Positions 1 to 8,477 of a DNA stretch of 64,000 nucleotides are shown here, piece by piece. Every line of letters begins with the position of its first letter. The stretch's first letter is position 1. Source of the stretch: Halopseudomonas yangmingensis (GTDB taxonomy: Bacteria; Pseudomonadota; Gammaproteobacteria; Pseudomonadales; Pseudomonadaceae); contig NZ_FOUI01000008.1 of assembly GCF_900114825.1 (NCBI RefSeq), positions 1-64,000 on the forward strand. The letters run 5' to 3'. The position numbers and the translations under genes were made by a program. A model generated the notes under the pieces. That model worked only from the letters and a program-made list of their open reading frames with translations, was not told the DNA's origin and ran no database searches.

Positions 1-176
1 TGAGAAAACCCTAAACTTGGCTCAGTCGTACAAATAAACTCATGAATTCACAGAGTTACTTGTGTCGACTGACAATCTTGCGATCATCAATGTACCCACA
101 AGCACCCACACGAATTACTTGATTCCAGATTGTTAAAGAGCGATTCGGTTAGCGCTTTGGCTGAACCAGGCCGCGC
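1..176 (-). promoter_or_regulatory. rRNA operon leader, transcribed leftward
   Basis: Read on the minus strand, this stretch matches what I remember of the transcribed leader just upstream of 16S rRNA in Pseudomonas. It has boxA, then a segment rich in GTGTGGGTGCTTGTG-like sequence, ending in CCAAGTTTAGGGTTTTCTCA at position 1. The 16S gene itself should begin within a few tens of bases beyond the left edge, so it is not in the window. The leader is fed by the promoters at 177-536. No protein-coding content is credible here. Confidence 0.8.
131..142 (-). promoter_or_regulatory. boxA antitermination site of the rrn leader
   Basis: The minus strand reads CGCTCTTTAACA, one base from the bacterial rrn boxA core TGCTCTTTAACA. 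In rrn operons boxA RNA is bound by NusB/NusE and makes polymerase resistant to Rho. It lies about 35 bases downstream of the most proximal promoter's -10. Confidence 0.85.
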
Positions 177-204
177 ATTTTACGCCAGCCTTACATCCTG
201 TCAA
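177..204 (-). promoter_or_regulatory. rrn promoter, proximal (sigma-70)
   Basis: Minus strand: -35 TTGACA (204-199), a 16-base spacer and -10 TAAAAT (182-177), followed by a GCGC discriminator. It is the closest of four promoters to the 16S gene. The GC-rich discriminator is typical of stringently controlled rRNA promoters. Confidence 0.75.
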
Positions 205-297
205 GCGTTTATTTTCGAGAATCCGGTAACTTACACACCCTCGAAACCGCTTGTCCAACCCGCCTGGCTCAAGGCCTTTAGCGTGTCAGGGAGGCGC

Positions 298-325
298 ATT
301 CTACAGCAGTTTGAACCGCTGTCAA
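298..325 (-). promoter_or_regulatory. rrn promoter, second from the leader (sigma-70)
   Basis: Minus strand: perfect -35 TTGACA (325-320), a 16-base spacer, -10 TAGAAT (303-298), then GCGC. It shares its layout with the promoters at 177, 403 and 509 and lies 121 bases upstream of the proximal one. Confidence 0.8.
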
Positions 326-402
326 CACCTCGTTTTGCGCTTTGATCAACACCGCCAATCAAAGCACCTGGAGAGCATATCACCCTCCCCAGTGAGCGGC
401 GC

Positions 403-430
403 ATTCTACACCACTCCGCAGATCCGTCAA
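403..430 (-). promoter_or_regulatory. rrn promoter, third from the leader (sigma-70)
   Basis: Minus strand: -35 TTGACG (430-425), a 16-base spacer, -10 TAGAAT (408-403), then GCGC. Upstream of the -35 (436-455) is an AT-rich stretch with an A6 run that could act as an UP element for the alpha C-terminal domain. Confidence 0.8.
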
Positions 431-508
431 CTGCTTAAATCTAAAAAAGATTTGCAAGCCATTGATTCTAAAGCGCTTTAACAAGACGCCCCGATCAGCG
501 AGAGGCGC

Positions 509-536
509 ATTATAGGCACCTCAAATTCTGCGTCAA
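509..536 (-). promoter_or_regulatory. rrn promoter, distal (sigma-70)
   Basis: Minus strand: -35 TTGACG (536-531), a 16-base spacer and perfect -10 TATAAT (514-509), followed by GCGC. The AT-rich stretch 538-562 just upstream, which includes the T-run of the maeB terminator, could serve as an UP element. Confidence 0.85.
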
Positions 537-555
537 GCGTTTTTATGCAGCACAA

Positions 556-590
556 ACAAAAAACCCGCAGCCAGGGCTGCGGGTTTTAGT
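556..590 (-). terminator. Intrinsic terminator of maeB
   Basis: CCCGCAG pairs with CTGCGGG (hairpin 561-587, flanked by A-runs and T-runs). On the minus strand the stem is followed by six T. It separates maeB from the co-directional rRNA promoters immediately downstream. Confidence 0.85.
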
Positions 591-601
591 CTGCTACCGG
601 T

Positions 602-1864
602 TTACTTGACGTCTTCAACCGACTTCAGCGGGTAGTGCGCCGGGTACGGCTGGGTAGCCACACCGGATTCGACAGCAGCCTTGGCTACAGCGGCCGGCAC
701 GCGCTCGATCAAGCGAATATCCATCGGCTTCGGAATGATGTACTCACGACCGAACTCCAGCTTGATGCCGCCATAGGCTTCAGAAACGTAATCCGGCACC
801 GGCTCCTTGGCCAGCTCGCGAATGGCGTGCACTGCAGCGATCTTCATTTCTTCGTTGATGCGGGTAGCACGAACGTCAAGTGCACCACGGAAGATGAAGG
901 GGAAGCCCAGTACGTTGTTTACCTGGTTCGGGTAGTCGGAACGACCGGTAGCCATGATCACGTCAGGACGCGAGGCATGGGCCAGCTCAGGCTTGATTTC
1001 CGGATCCGGGTTGGAGCAGGCGAACACGATCGGATTCTCAGCCATCAGCTTCAACTCAGCCGGCTGCAGCAGATCCGGACCTGACAGGCCAACAAATACG
1101 TCTGCGCCCTTCATGGCGTCGGACAGAGTGCGCTTGTCAGTCTCAGTGGCAAAGATCGCCTTGTACTCGTTCAGGTCATCACGACCAGCATGGATTACGC
1201 CCTTGCGGTCGAGCATGTAGATGTTTTCGACCTTGGCACCCATGCTCACCAGCAGCTTCATGCAGGCGATAGCAGCAGCACCAGCACCCAGGCAAACGAT
1301 TTTGGCGTCTTCAATGGTCTTGTCGGCCAGCTCCAGCGCATTGATCATGGCTGCTGCGGTAACGATGGCGGTACCGTGCTGGTCATCGTGGAAAATCGGG
1401 ATATCGCACTGCTCGATCAGCGCACGCTCGATCTCAAAGCACTCGGGGGCCTTGATGTCTTCCAGATTGATGCCGCCAAAGGTGCAAGAGATACGCTTTA
1501 CGGTATCGATGAATGCTTGCGGGCTCTCGGATTCAACCTCGATGTCAAATACGTCAACACCGGCGAAGCGCTTGAACAGCACGCCCTTGCCTTCCATAAC
1601 CGGCTTGCTGGCCAGCGGGCCCAGGTCGCCCAGACCGAGAATGGCAGTACCATCGGAAATCACGGCTACCAGATTACCCTTGCCGGTGTACTTGTAGGCA
1701 TCTTCCGGGTTCTTGGCGATTTCACGAACCGGCTCGGCAACACCGGGACTGTAGGCCAGAGCCAGATCGCGGGCAGTGGCAGTAGGCTTGGTCAGCTCGA
1801 CACTCAGTTTGCCCGGACGCGGGTTGGCATGGTAGTCGAGTGCATCGGTTCTCAAATCAGACAT
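602..1864 (-). CDS. maeB: NAD(P)-dependent malic enzyme
   Basis: Oxidative decarboxylation of malate to pyruvate and CO2, supplying NADPH and an anaplerotic link in the cytosol. The product is 420 residues and begins MSDLRTDALDYHANPRPGK. It contains the malic N-terminal domain (about 15-150, with SPGVAEPVREIAK and GTAILGLGDLG) followed by a Rossmann NAD-binding domain (GAGAAAIA). The length suits the short Pseudomonas form without the phosphotransacetylase tail of enterobacterial MaeB. The frame opens upstream to 1960, but ATG 1864 has a GGAAA ribosome site and gives the family N-terminus; ATG 1891 has none. It is transcribed alone toward the rRNA operon. Cofactor preference cannot be read from the sequence. 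Confidence 0.93.
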   Translation of the reverse strand: MSDLRTDALDYHANPRPGKLSVELTKPTATARDLALAYSPGVAEPVREIAKNPEDAYKYTGKGNLVAVISDGTAILGLGDLGPLASKPVMEGKGVLFKRFAGVDVFDIEVESESPQAFIDTVKRISCTFGGINLEDIKAPECFEIERALIEQCDIPIFHDDQHGTAIVTAAAMINALELADKTIEDAKIVCLGAGAAAIACMKLLVSMGAKVENIYMLDRKGVIHAGRDDLNEYKAIFATETDKRTLSDAMKGADVFVGLSGPDLLQPAELKLMAENPIVFACSNPDPEIKPELAHASRPDVIMATGRSDYPNQVNNVLGFPFIFRGALDVRATRINEEMKIAAVHAIRELAKEPVPDYVSEAYGGIKLEFGREYIIPKPMDIRLIERVPAAVAKAAVESGVATQPYPAHYPLKSVEDVK

Positions 1865-1999
1865 GGTCGAATTTCCGGTCAGGTTGCTCATGCGGACGGC
1901 CGAGAATACAGAAAAGCCCCCCGCCGAACAAGACGAGGAAGGGTTATCTGTCAAGGACATTAATGTACAACAATGCGACCAGGTCCGAATTGCCCGGCT

Positions 2000-2806
2000 C
2001 TACTGGTCAGCCCCCATTAACACCTCGAGCATCAACGGATGAGTCAGTGTCAGCATGTAGCGCTTGCGCCCCTTGCGCGCAACATTGGCGCCGCGGTCTA
2101 TCACCCAGCCACGCACCTCAACATCCAGCCCGTGCCATTGCAGTGCCGGCCAGCTCGCCAACTCGGCGGTGGCGATACGCAGCACCAGCGGGCCATCAAG
2201 CTCCAGCCACAGCCAGTCGCGGGTACGCTCTACCTTGTTGATGCGTCCGCGCACCAGAGCAAAGCCGCCGGCATCAACCTGCCTTGCCTGGCGTACCGGC
2301 GAGCCTGACCAGAGCCCGAGCCGCTCACTGCGAGCGCGCTGCTCGGCATGCATGTGACAGTCCGCCAGAGTGGCATTGGGTGGCATGAATACCGCAAAAC
2401 CCAGCCCTTCCTGCAGCAGACGAGCCTCTATGTTGTCGCCCTGGGCATCAAAGGCATGGGCCAGCAGACGACCGTAGCGATCACGCGCCTGCTCGCCGGG
2501 CAGCAGATAAAATTGCTCACCACCATCTACCAATGACTGCAAACGTCGCTTTGCTGCCTGCGCCCAGGGCTGTGATGGCTTGCCGTCGCGGCCGATTTCC
2601 GGCGTATCCAGACCAATCAGCCGGACTCGCGTGGCATCCTGCAATTGCAGGGTATCGCCGTCTACTACCCGACTGACCTTCACCTCAAGCAGCGTGTCAG
2701 GCTGCTGCCGGCACAACTCCGCCTGTACGCTCGCGACCATAGCCCAGACAACAAAAAAGGCGCCCCACTGGAGCGCCTTTTTCGCATCGGGCCATGCCAA
2801 GTGCAT
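2000..2806 (-). CDS. Exported thermonuclease-family (SNase-like) protein
   Basis: Predicted secreted or periplasmic nuclease of the staphylococcal nuclease fold, 268 residues from ATG 2806. A signal peptide (KK, then a hydrophobic run ending ASVQA, about residues 1-29) precedes the SNase domain (about 38-165). The domain carries VVDGDTL, RVRLIGLDTPE and ARDRYGR, matching the calcium-binding Asp and the Arg/Glu/Arg catalytic set of the family. The roughly 100-residue C-terminal extension I do not recognise. Start choice: ATG 2806 has AGGGG five bases upstream; the alternative ATG 2818 overlaps the rpmE stop (TAATG). The rpmE terminator lies inside its signal-peptide codons, so expression probably depends on readthrough or an internal promoter. 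Confidence 0.8.
   Translation of the reverse strand: MHLAWPDAKKALQWGAFFVVWAMVASVQAELCRQQPDTLLEVKVSRVVDGDTLQLQDATRVRLIGLDTPEIGRDGKPSQPWAQAAKRRLQSLVDGGEQFYLLPGEQARDRYGRLLAHAFDAQGDNIEARLLQEGLGFAVFMPPNATLADCHMHAEQRARSERLGLWSGSPVRQARQVDAGGFALVRGRINKVERTRDWLWLELDGPLVLRIATAELASWPALQWHGLDVEVRGWVIDRGANVARKGRKRYMLTLTHPLMLEVLMGADQ
2753..2782 (-). terminator. rpmE intrinsic terminator inside the nuclease signal-peptide codons
   Basis: On the minus strand AAAAAGGCGC pairs perfectly with GCGCCTTTTT around a 9-base loop, ending in a T6 run. It is 35 bases after the rpmE stop, as expected for its terminator, yet it is in frame within the nuclease gene and encodes KKALQWGAFF. Confidence 0.8.
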
Positions 2807-2817
2807 GCCCCTGCGCA

Positions 2818-3033
2818 TTACTTCTTGGTGCTGATGGCACCGAAACGCTGGGTAAAGCGCTCGATGCGGCCGCCGGTGTCCAGCACCTTCTGCTTGCCGG
2901 TGTAGAACGGGTGACACTCGGAGCATACGTCGATGTGGAACGCCTTGCCCAGGGTGGAACGGGTCTTGATGACGTTGCCACAGCTGCAGGTGGCTTCCAC
3001 TTCCGAGTAGGTGGGATGCAGATCAGCTTTCAT
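2818..3033 (-). CDS. rpmE: 50S ribosomal protein L31, zinc-binding (C+) form
   Basis: Ribosomal large-subunit protein L31, 71 residues from ATG 3033 with GAGGA upstream. The two cysteine pairs CSCG (about 16-18) and CSEC (37-40) form the zinc ribbon that defines the C+ paralogue. This is the form usually replaced by a cysteine-less L31 under zinc limitation; I see no second copy here. The C-terminal segment with FYTGKQK and RFTQRFG is typical. It is divergent from priA, as in other pseudomonads. A sigma-70 promoter (3148-3175) and a strong terminator (2753-2782) bracket it. Confidence 0.97.
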   Translation of the reverse strand: MKADLHPTYSEVEATCSCGNVIKTRSTLGKAFHIDVCSECHPFYTGKQKVLDTGGRIERFTQRFGAISTKK

Positions 3034-3147
3034 GAATAAATCCTCGTTAGGTGTGCCGCCACCGGGCCGACCTGGCCGGGCACCGCACTGACTGGTAAGG
3101 TCCGGGCCGACAGCAATAGCAGCCGGGACCCGAAAATCAGGCCGGCG

Positions 3148-3175
3148 ATGATACCAGAATCCATGGCACACGCAA
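3148..3175 (-). promoter_or_regulatory. Probable rpmE sigma-70 promoter
   Basis: Minus strand: -35 TTGCGT (3175-3170), a 16-base spacer and -10 TATCAT (3153-3148). It lies 115 bases upstream of the rpmE start in the divergent gap with priA. Confidence 0.55.
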
Positions 3176-3235
3176 GTTTTCTGCGGGGTCGCCGGCAATG
3201 CTACCATCGCCCTACCTGCCCCGGAACCAGATGCC

Positions 3236-5437
3236 GTGAGTTCACTGATACTGCAAATCGCCCTGCCATCGCCACTGCGTCGCTTGTTCGACTACCGGGC
3301 CGGCCCCGGACTGAGCGCCGACCAGCTGCTGCCCGGAATGCGCGTACGCGTGCCCTTTGGCCAGCGCCAGCTGGTCGGCCTGATCGTCAGCAGCAGCAGC
3401 ACCTCGGTGGTGCCGGCCAGCAAACTGCGCAGCATTAGCGAACTGATCGACCTCTCTCCAGTGCTGCCAAAAAGCCTTTGGCTGCTGTGCATCTGGACCG
3501 CCCAGTATTACCAGCACAGCCTTGGCGACACGCTCAGTTGTGCATTACCCAACCTGCTAGCCCAGGGCGAGGCCGCTTTGGCGCGCCAGGACATGCTCTG
3601 GCAACTATTGCCGGCAGCCTATCCGGAACATCCGGCACTGCGCCGAGCACAGAAGCAAAAGGAAGCCGTGCGGATTCTGGCACAGCATCCGCACGGCCTG
3701 TCGCACGCCCTGCTCAGCCAGTGGGGCCTAGCCCGCGACACTCTTGAAGCACTGGAGCGCAAACAACTGGTGCAGCGCATCACCCAGTCGCCGCACCACC
3801 AGCGCGAACCCCTGCCGCTACTGCGCGAACCGCACCTGCAGGCAAACGCCGAACAGCAGGCGGCGCTGCAGGCGATTGCCGCCGGCAAGGGCTTTACTGC
3901 CTGGCTGCTGCAAGGCATCACCGGCAGCGGCAAGACCGAAGTCTATCTGCAGAGCATTGAGCATTGCCTGCGCGACGGCCGTCAGGCACTGATCCTGGTG
4001 CCGGAGATCGGCCTGACTCCGCAAACCGTCGAGCGCTTTCGCCGCCGCTTCAATGTACCACTGGCGGTGCTGCACTCCGGACTGAATGACCGCGAGCGTC
4101 TGGATGCCTGGCTGGCGGCGCGCGAGGGTGAGGCGGCACTGGTGATTGGAACCCGCTCGGCGATCTTCACTCCGCTGGCTCGTCCCGGCCTGCTGATCGT
4201 CGATGAAGAACACGACCTGTCCTATAAACAGCAGGAAGGCCTGCGCTACAACGCCCGGGACCTGGCGGTATACCGCGCACACCTTGAACAGATACCGGTG
4301 ATACTCGGCTCCGCCACCCCGTCGCTGGAAAGCCTGCACAATGTCGAACGCGGCCGTTATCAGTTGCTGCGCCTGAGTGAACGCGCCGGCAATGCCCGGC
4401 CGCCGCAATTCCAGTGCATCGACATCCGCAGCCAGCCGCTGCAAGACGGGCTATCACGGCCCTTGTTGCAAGCGATTGGCAGCCACCTCAAGCACGGCAA
4501 CCAGGTGCTGGTGTTTATCAACCGGCGTGGCTTTGCCCCGACCCTGATGTGCCACGATTGCGGCTGGATTGCCGATTGCCGGCGCTGCGATGCGCGCATG
4601 ACGCTGCACCAGCAGCCGGCACACCTGCACTGTCACCACTGCGACAGCCAGCGCCCGATCGATCGCCAGTGCCCGAAGTGCCAGAGCAGCGACCTGCGCC
4701 CGATCGGCGCCGGCACCGAACGCACCGAGGACAGCCTGCAACAGCAGTTCCCCGGCTACCCGGTGCTGCGCATCGACCGCGACAGCACCGCGCGCAAGGA
4801 TGCCATGCAACAGCTGCTGGCGCGCGTGCACAGCGGCGCACCCTGTCTGCTGGTCGGCACCCAGATGCTGGCCAAGGGGCACCACTTCCCGGATGTCACC
4901 CTGGTGGCCATTCTGGATGCCGATGGCGGCCTGTTCTCCGCCGACTTCCGTGGTCCCGAGCGCATGGCGCAGATGATCACCCAGGTGGCCGGACGTGCCG
5001 GACGCGCCGACAAACCGGGACAGGTGCTGATCCAAACGCATATGGCTGAGCACCCGCTGCTGCAGGACTTGTGCGGCCCCGGCTATCCGGCGATTGCCGC
5101 CAGCGAACTGGCGTTGCGCCACAGCGCCGGGCTGCCGCCCTGCCGGTATGCCGCACTGCTGCGCGCGGAGGCCAACCTGGCGCAGACCGCCGAGGACTTT
5201 TTGCAACTGGCTGCCGATCTGGCCCTGAAATACCAGTTACCGGTTGAAATACTGGGCCCGGTGCCAGCCGCCATGGAACGGCGCGCCGGTCGCTACCGTG
5301 CGCAACTGCTACTGTTGGCGGAACAACGGGCGACGCTACACAGCCTGTTGACACCCTGGCTGCAGCAGCTGGAATTGCTGCCGGCAGCACGCAAGGTGCG
5401 CTGGTCAATCGACGTGGATCCGCTGGACATGTTCTGA
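3236..5437 (+). CDS. priA: Primosomal protein N' (replication restart helicase PriA)
   Basis: DEAD-type 3'-5' helicase that recognises stalled forks and loads the primosome. It is 733 residues from a GTG start; the ATG five bases earlier runs straight into a stop. Visible parts in order: an N-terminal DNA-binding region (1-about 105), a helicase core with Walker [10 protein letters not shown] (about 230) and DEEH (about 323), a zinc module of paired cysteines ([14 protein letters not shown] ... [17 protein letters not shown], about 437-480), and helicase motifs ending [14 protein letters not shown] and QVAGRAGR. Family length and architecture are complete. It is divergent from rpmE and upstream of argS. 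Confidence 0.97.
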   Translation: MSSLILQIALPSPLRRLFDYRAGPGLSADQLLPGMRVRVPFGQRQLVGLIVSSSSTSVVPASKLRSISELIDLSPVLPKSLWLLCIWTAQYYQHSLGDTLSCALPNLLAQGEAALARQDMLWQLLPAAYPEHPALRRAQKQKEAVRILAQHPHGLSHALLSQWGLARDTLEALERKQLVQRITQSPHHQREPLPLLREPHLQANAEQQAALQAIAAGKGFTAWLLQGITGSGKTEVYLQSIEHCLRDGRQALILVPEIGLTPQTVERFRRRFNVPLAVLHSGLNDRERLDAWLAAREGEAALVIGTRSAIFTPLARPGLLIVDEEHDLSYKQQEGLRYNARDLAVYRAHLEQIPVILGSATPSLESLHNVERGRYQLLRLSERAGNARPPQFQCIDIRSQPLQDGLSRPLLQAIGSHLKHGNQVLVFINRRGFAPTLMCHDCGWIADCRRCDARMTLHQQPAHLHCHHCDSQRPIDRQCPKCQSSDLRPIGAGTERTEDSLQQQFPGYPVLRIDRDSTARKDAMQQLLARVHSGAPCLLVGTQMLAKGHHFPDVTLVAILDADGGLFSADFRGPERMAQMITQVAGRAGRADKPGQVLIQTHMAEHPLLQDLCGPGYPAIAASELALRHSAGLPPCRYAALLRAEANLAQTAEDFLQLAADLALKYQLPVEILGPVPAAMERRAGRYRAQLLLLAEQRATLHSLLTPWLQQLELLPAARKVRWSIDVDPLDMF

Positions 5438-5458
5438 GGATTTGGCAAGCGGCTGCGG

Positions 5459-5479
5459 AAGCCGGATAATAGCCGGCTT
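5459..5479 (+). terminator. Short hairpin between priA and argS
   Basis: AAGCCGG and CCGGCTT form a 7-bp stem around a 7-base AT-rich loop, followed by only TCCC. This is weak as a terminator and may be an attenuator or an RNA processing signal. Confidence 0.35.
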
Positions 5480-5508
5480 TCCCGAATTCAGCCGGACACC
5501 ACCCGCCC

Positions 5509-7254
5509 ATGAAAAGCCTGATCAGCCAACTGCTCGCCAGTGCCGTCGCCAGCCTCCAGCAACAGGGCAGCCTGCCGGCTGAGCTGACCCCGAATATCCA
5601 GGTGGAAAACGCCCGTGACCGAGCCCACGGCGACTTTGCCAGCAACCTGGCGATGATGCTGGCCAAGCCGGCCGGCATGAAGCCGCGCGATCTGGCGCAA
5701 CAACTGGTGGACGCGCTGCCCGCGCATCAGGCGATCCGCGAGGTGGCCATTGCCGGTCCAGGCTTTATCAACTTCTTCCAGGACAGCCAGTGGCTGGCCG
5801 TCCAGCTGCAGCAGGCACTGGATGATCCGCACCTGGGGGTGACACAGGCCGCGCCTGTGCAGCGCATCGTGGTTGACTATTCCTCGCCTAATCTGGCCAA
5901 GGAAATGCACGTCGGTCACCTGCGCTCGACCATCATCGGGGATGCCGTAGCCAAGGTGCTGGAGTTCCTCGGCCACCATGTGCTACGGCAGAACCATGTC
6001 GGTGACTGGGGCACCCAGTTCGGCATGCTGCTCGCCTATCTGGAGGAACACGGCGTCGATGAAGGCGCCGAGCTGGGTGATCTTGAAGGCTTCTACCGCG
6101 CCGCCAAAAAACGCTTCGATGAAAGCCCGGAGTTTGCCGACCGTGCCCGCCAGCGGGTGGTCGCCCTGCAGGCCGGCGATGCCCACAGCCTGGCCCTGTG
6201 GGCGCGATTTAACGAGATATCCCTCGGTCACTGCCAGGCCGTGTATGAACGCCTGGGGGTCAGTCTGGAGCGTCAGCATGTGCGTGGCGAAAGCGCCTAC
6301 AACGACATGCTGGCGGCGGTGGTGCGTGATCTGGAGCAGGCCGGTCTGCTGACCGAAAGCGAAGGCGCACGCTGTGTGTTCCTCGATGAGTTCAGCAACA
6401 GCGAAGGCAAACCGCTGCCGGTCATCGTGCAGAAGGCCGGTGGCGGCTACCTGTACGCCACCACCGATCTGGCTGCCATGCGCTACCGCCAGCAGCAGTT
6501 ACAGGCCGACCGTGTGCTGTATTTTGTTGACCAGCGCCAGGCCCTGCACTTCCAGCAAGTGTTCGCCGTGGCGCGCAAGGCTGGTTTCGTCTCCGCCAAC
6601 ATGCAACTTGAGCACATGGGCTTCGGCACCATGAACGGCGCCGATGGTCGCCCGTTCAAGACCCGCGATGGCGGCACGGTGAAACTGATCGACCTGCTCG
6701 ACGAAGCCGAGCAGCGCGCCCGCGCGCTGGTGCAACAGAAAAATCCGCAACTGGACAGCGCCGAGCTTGATCAGATCGCCCGCGCCGTGGGCATCGGTGC
6801 GGTCAAGTATGCCGACCTGTCCAAGCACCGCAGCAGCGATTACAGCTTCAACTTCGAACAGATGCTCAGCTTCGAGGGCAATACCGCGCCCTATCTGATG
6901 TACGCCTACACCCGGGTGGCCAGCATTTTCCGCAAACAGCAGCGCGACATGCATGACTGCAGCGGCCTGGCCCCCCTGCAGCTGGACGCCGATGCCGAAG
7001 TTGAACTGGGCGCTCATCTGGCGCAGTTCGACAGCACCCTGCAGTATGTGGCCCGCGAAGGCACCCCGCACAGCCTGTGCCATTACCTGTATGAGCTGGC
7101 CGGACGCTTCTCGGCCTTCTATGAACAGTGCCCGATTCTGGCTGCCAACAGCCCGGCCGAACGCGACAGCCGCCTGCGTCTGGCGGCACTGACTGGACTG
7201 ACCCTGCGCCAAGGCCTTAATCTGCTCGGCATCGACACGCTGGAGCGCATGTAA
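5509..7254 (+). CDS. argS: Arginyl-tRNA synthetase
   Basis: Class I aminoacyl-tRNA synthetase that charges tRNA-Arg in the cytosol; 581 residues, the usual bacterial length. An N-terminal ArgRS additional domain (about 1-85) precedes the catalytic Rossmann domain. The latter has [17 protein letters not shown] (about 125-141), where HVGH is the HIGH motif. ArgRS lacks a standard KMSKS; the segment [14 protein letters not shown] occupies that region. A DALR anticodon-binding domain ends the protein. The gene for the SPOR protein starts five bases after its stop, suggesting co-transcription. Confidence 0.97.
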   Translation: MKSLISQLLASAVASLQQQGSLPAELTPNIQVENARDRAHGDFASNLAMMLAKPAGMKPRDLAQQLVDALPAHQAIREVAIAGPGFINFFQDSQWLAVQLQQALDDPHLGVTQAAPVQRIVVDYSSPNLAKEMHVGHLRSTIIGDAVAKVLEFLGHHVLRQNHVGDWGTQFGMLLAYLEEHGVDEGAELGDLEGFYRAAKKRFDESPEFADRARQRVVALQAGDAHSLALWARFNEISLGHCQAVYERLGVSLERQHVRGESAYNDMLAAVVRDLEQAGLLTESEGARCVFLDEFSNSEGKPLPVIVQKAGGGYLYATTDLAAMRYRQQQLQADRVLYFVDQRQALHFQQVFAVARKAGFVSANMQLEHMGFGTMNGADGRPFKTRDGGTVKLIDLLDEAEQRARALVQQKNPQLDSAELDQIARAVGIGAVKYADLSKHRSSDYSFNFEQMLSFEGNTAPYLMYAYTRVASIFRKQQRDMHDCSGLAPLQLDADAEVELGAHLAQFDSTLQYVAREGTPHSLCHYLYELAGRFSAFYEQCPILAANSPAERDSRLRLAALTGLTLRQGLNLLGIDTLERM

Positions 7255-7259
7255 CAACA

Positions 7260-7862
7260 ATGGCCAAGGGACGTAAACCTGCACCGAGACGCGGCGCCAG
7301 CCGCCCGCAACAAGCTCAGGCGCGCCGTGTGCCGGGCTTTGTCTGGCTGATTGCCGGACTGGCGATCGGCGCCTTCGTGATGCTGCTGATGCGCCTTGAG
7401 CCCGGCAACAATGGCGTACAGCGTCAGGCAGATGCCCCAGGCAACAGCCGTCAGAACAGCCGCCCGCCGACACCACCGCCAGCGGTTAAACCGGCTGCGG
7501 ACAAACCGCGCTTCGAGTTCTACACCCTGCTACCGGAGTCCGAGGTGGAGTCCCCCGGCACATCGTCTACACCGGCACCCACCCCCACCGAAACACCTCC
7601 GGAAGTTGCCGCGCCACAGGGTAACTTCTTCCTGCAGGCCGGCTCGTTCCGTCAGGAAGCCGAGGCCAACCGGGTTCGTGCGTCGCTGCTGTTACTCGGC
7701 TTCGATGTGCAACTGGAAAATGTGCGCATCAATGGCGACCCCTGGTACCGCGTGCACGTCGGTCCCTTCGCCAGTCGCGAGCTGGCTGGTAACGCGCAGA
7801 AGACACTCTCTGGTAACGGCTACAACAATCTGTTGTTGCAACAGCGCAAGACCGGCGGCTAA
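7260..7862 (+). CDS. SPOR-domain membrane protein (FtsN-like)
   Basis: Single-pass inner-membrane protein of 200 residues. It has a basic cytoplasmic N-terminus (MAKGRKPAPRRG), one membrane helix (about 26-46), a long Pro/Thr-rich periplasmic linker (about 50-120) and a C-terminal SPOR domain (about 122-196, with FFLQAGSF and WYRVHVGPF). SPOR domains bind denuded glycan strands at the division septum. The topology and the argS/hslVU context match the gene usually annotated as FtsN-like in Pseudomonas. I leave the symbol blank because FtsN identity rests on the short N-terminal segments, which I cannot align here. Confidence 0.85.
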   Translation: MAKGRKPAPRRGASRPQQAQARRVPGFVWLIAGLAIGAFVMLLMRLEPGNNGVQRQADAPGNSRQNSRPPTPPPAVKPAADKPRFEFYTLLPESEVESPGTSSTPAPTPTETPPEVAAPQGNFFLQAGSFRQEAEANRVRASLLLLGFDVQLENVRINGDPWYRVHVGPFASRELAGNAQKTLSGNGYNNLLLQQRKTGG

Positions 7863-7928
7863 CGCTTGAAATAGCCGCAAGCGCCCCCATACAAGCGGTC
7901 ACACCCCACAGATCTGCAGGAGCAGCGT

Positions 7929-8459
7929 GTGACCACAATCGTATCCGTCCGCCGCCACGGCAAGGTGGTGATCGGCGGCGATGGCCAGGTTTCCCTGGGC
8001 AACACCGTCATGAAGGGCAATGCCCGCAAGGTCCGTCGACTCTACCGTGACCAGGTGATTGCCGGCTTTGCCGGCGGCACCGCCGACGCCTTCACGCTGT
8101 TCGAACGCTTTGAGGCGCAACTCGAAAAGCACCAGGGCCATCTGGTCCGTGCCGCCGTCGAGCTGGCCAAGGACTGGCGCACTGACCGCGCCCTGCGTCG
8201 TTTGGAAGCCCTGCTGGCCGTCGCCAACAAGGATGCCTCACTGATCATTACCGGCAATGGCGATGTCATCGAACCGGAAAACGGCCTGATTGCCATCGGC
8301 TCCGGCGGACCCTACGCCCAGGCCGCCGCCACCGCGCTGCTGCAACACACCGAGCTGTCGGCACGAGAAATCGTCGAGACCAGCCTGAACATTGCCGGTG
8401 ATATCTGCATCTATACCAACCGCAACCTGACCATCGAGGAGCTGGACGCCGATACCTGA
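7929..8459 (+). CDS. hslV: ATP-dependent protease, peptidase subunit HslV
   Basis: Proteasome-like N-terminal threonine peptidase that forms the HslUV (ClpQY) protease with HslU. It has 176 residues from a GTG start preceded by CAGGAGCAGC. Removal of Met exposes the catalytic Thr2 (MTTIVSVRR). GGDGQVSLG, the [17 protein letters not shown] core and [13 protein letters not shown]-like segments fit the family. hslU follows 18 bases later. Heat-shock control is known for this operon in other bacteria; I did not identify a sigma-32 promoter. Confidence 0.97.
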   Translation: MTTIVSVRRHGKVVIGGDGQVSLGNTVMKGNARKVRRLYRDQVIAGFAGGTADAFTLFERFEAQLEKHQGHLVRAAVELAKDWRTDRALRRLEALLAVANKDASLIITGNGDVIEPENGLIAIGSGGPYAQAAATALLQHTELSAREIVETSLNIAGDICIYTNRNLTIEELDADT

Positions 8460-8477
8460 GGCGACCGGAAACCACAC

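Noticed and set aside
1-480. Short open frames at 130-345 and 251-481
   Set aside because: They lie across rRNA promoters and leader on the opposite strand, with no ribosome site or protein-like composition.
1865-1960. N-terminal extension of malic enzyme
   Set aside because: The extra 32 residues are Ser/Gly-rich, unlike the family, and ATG 1864 has the ribosome site.
3818-4444. 208-residue antisense frame in priA
   Set aside because: Shadow of the helicase core, which is intact on the plus strand.
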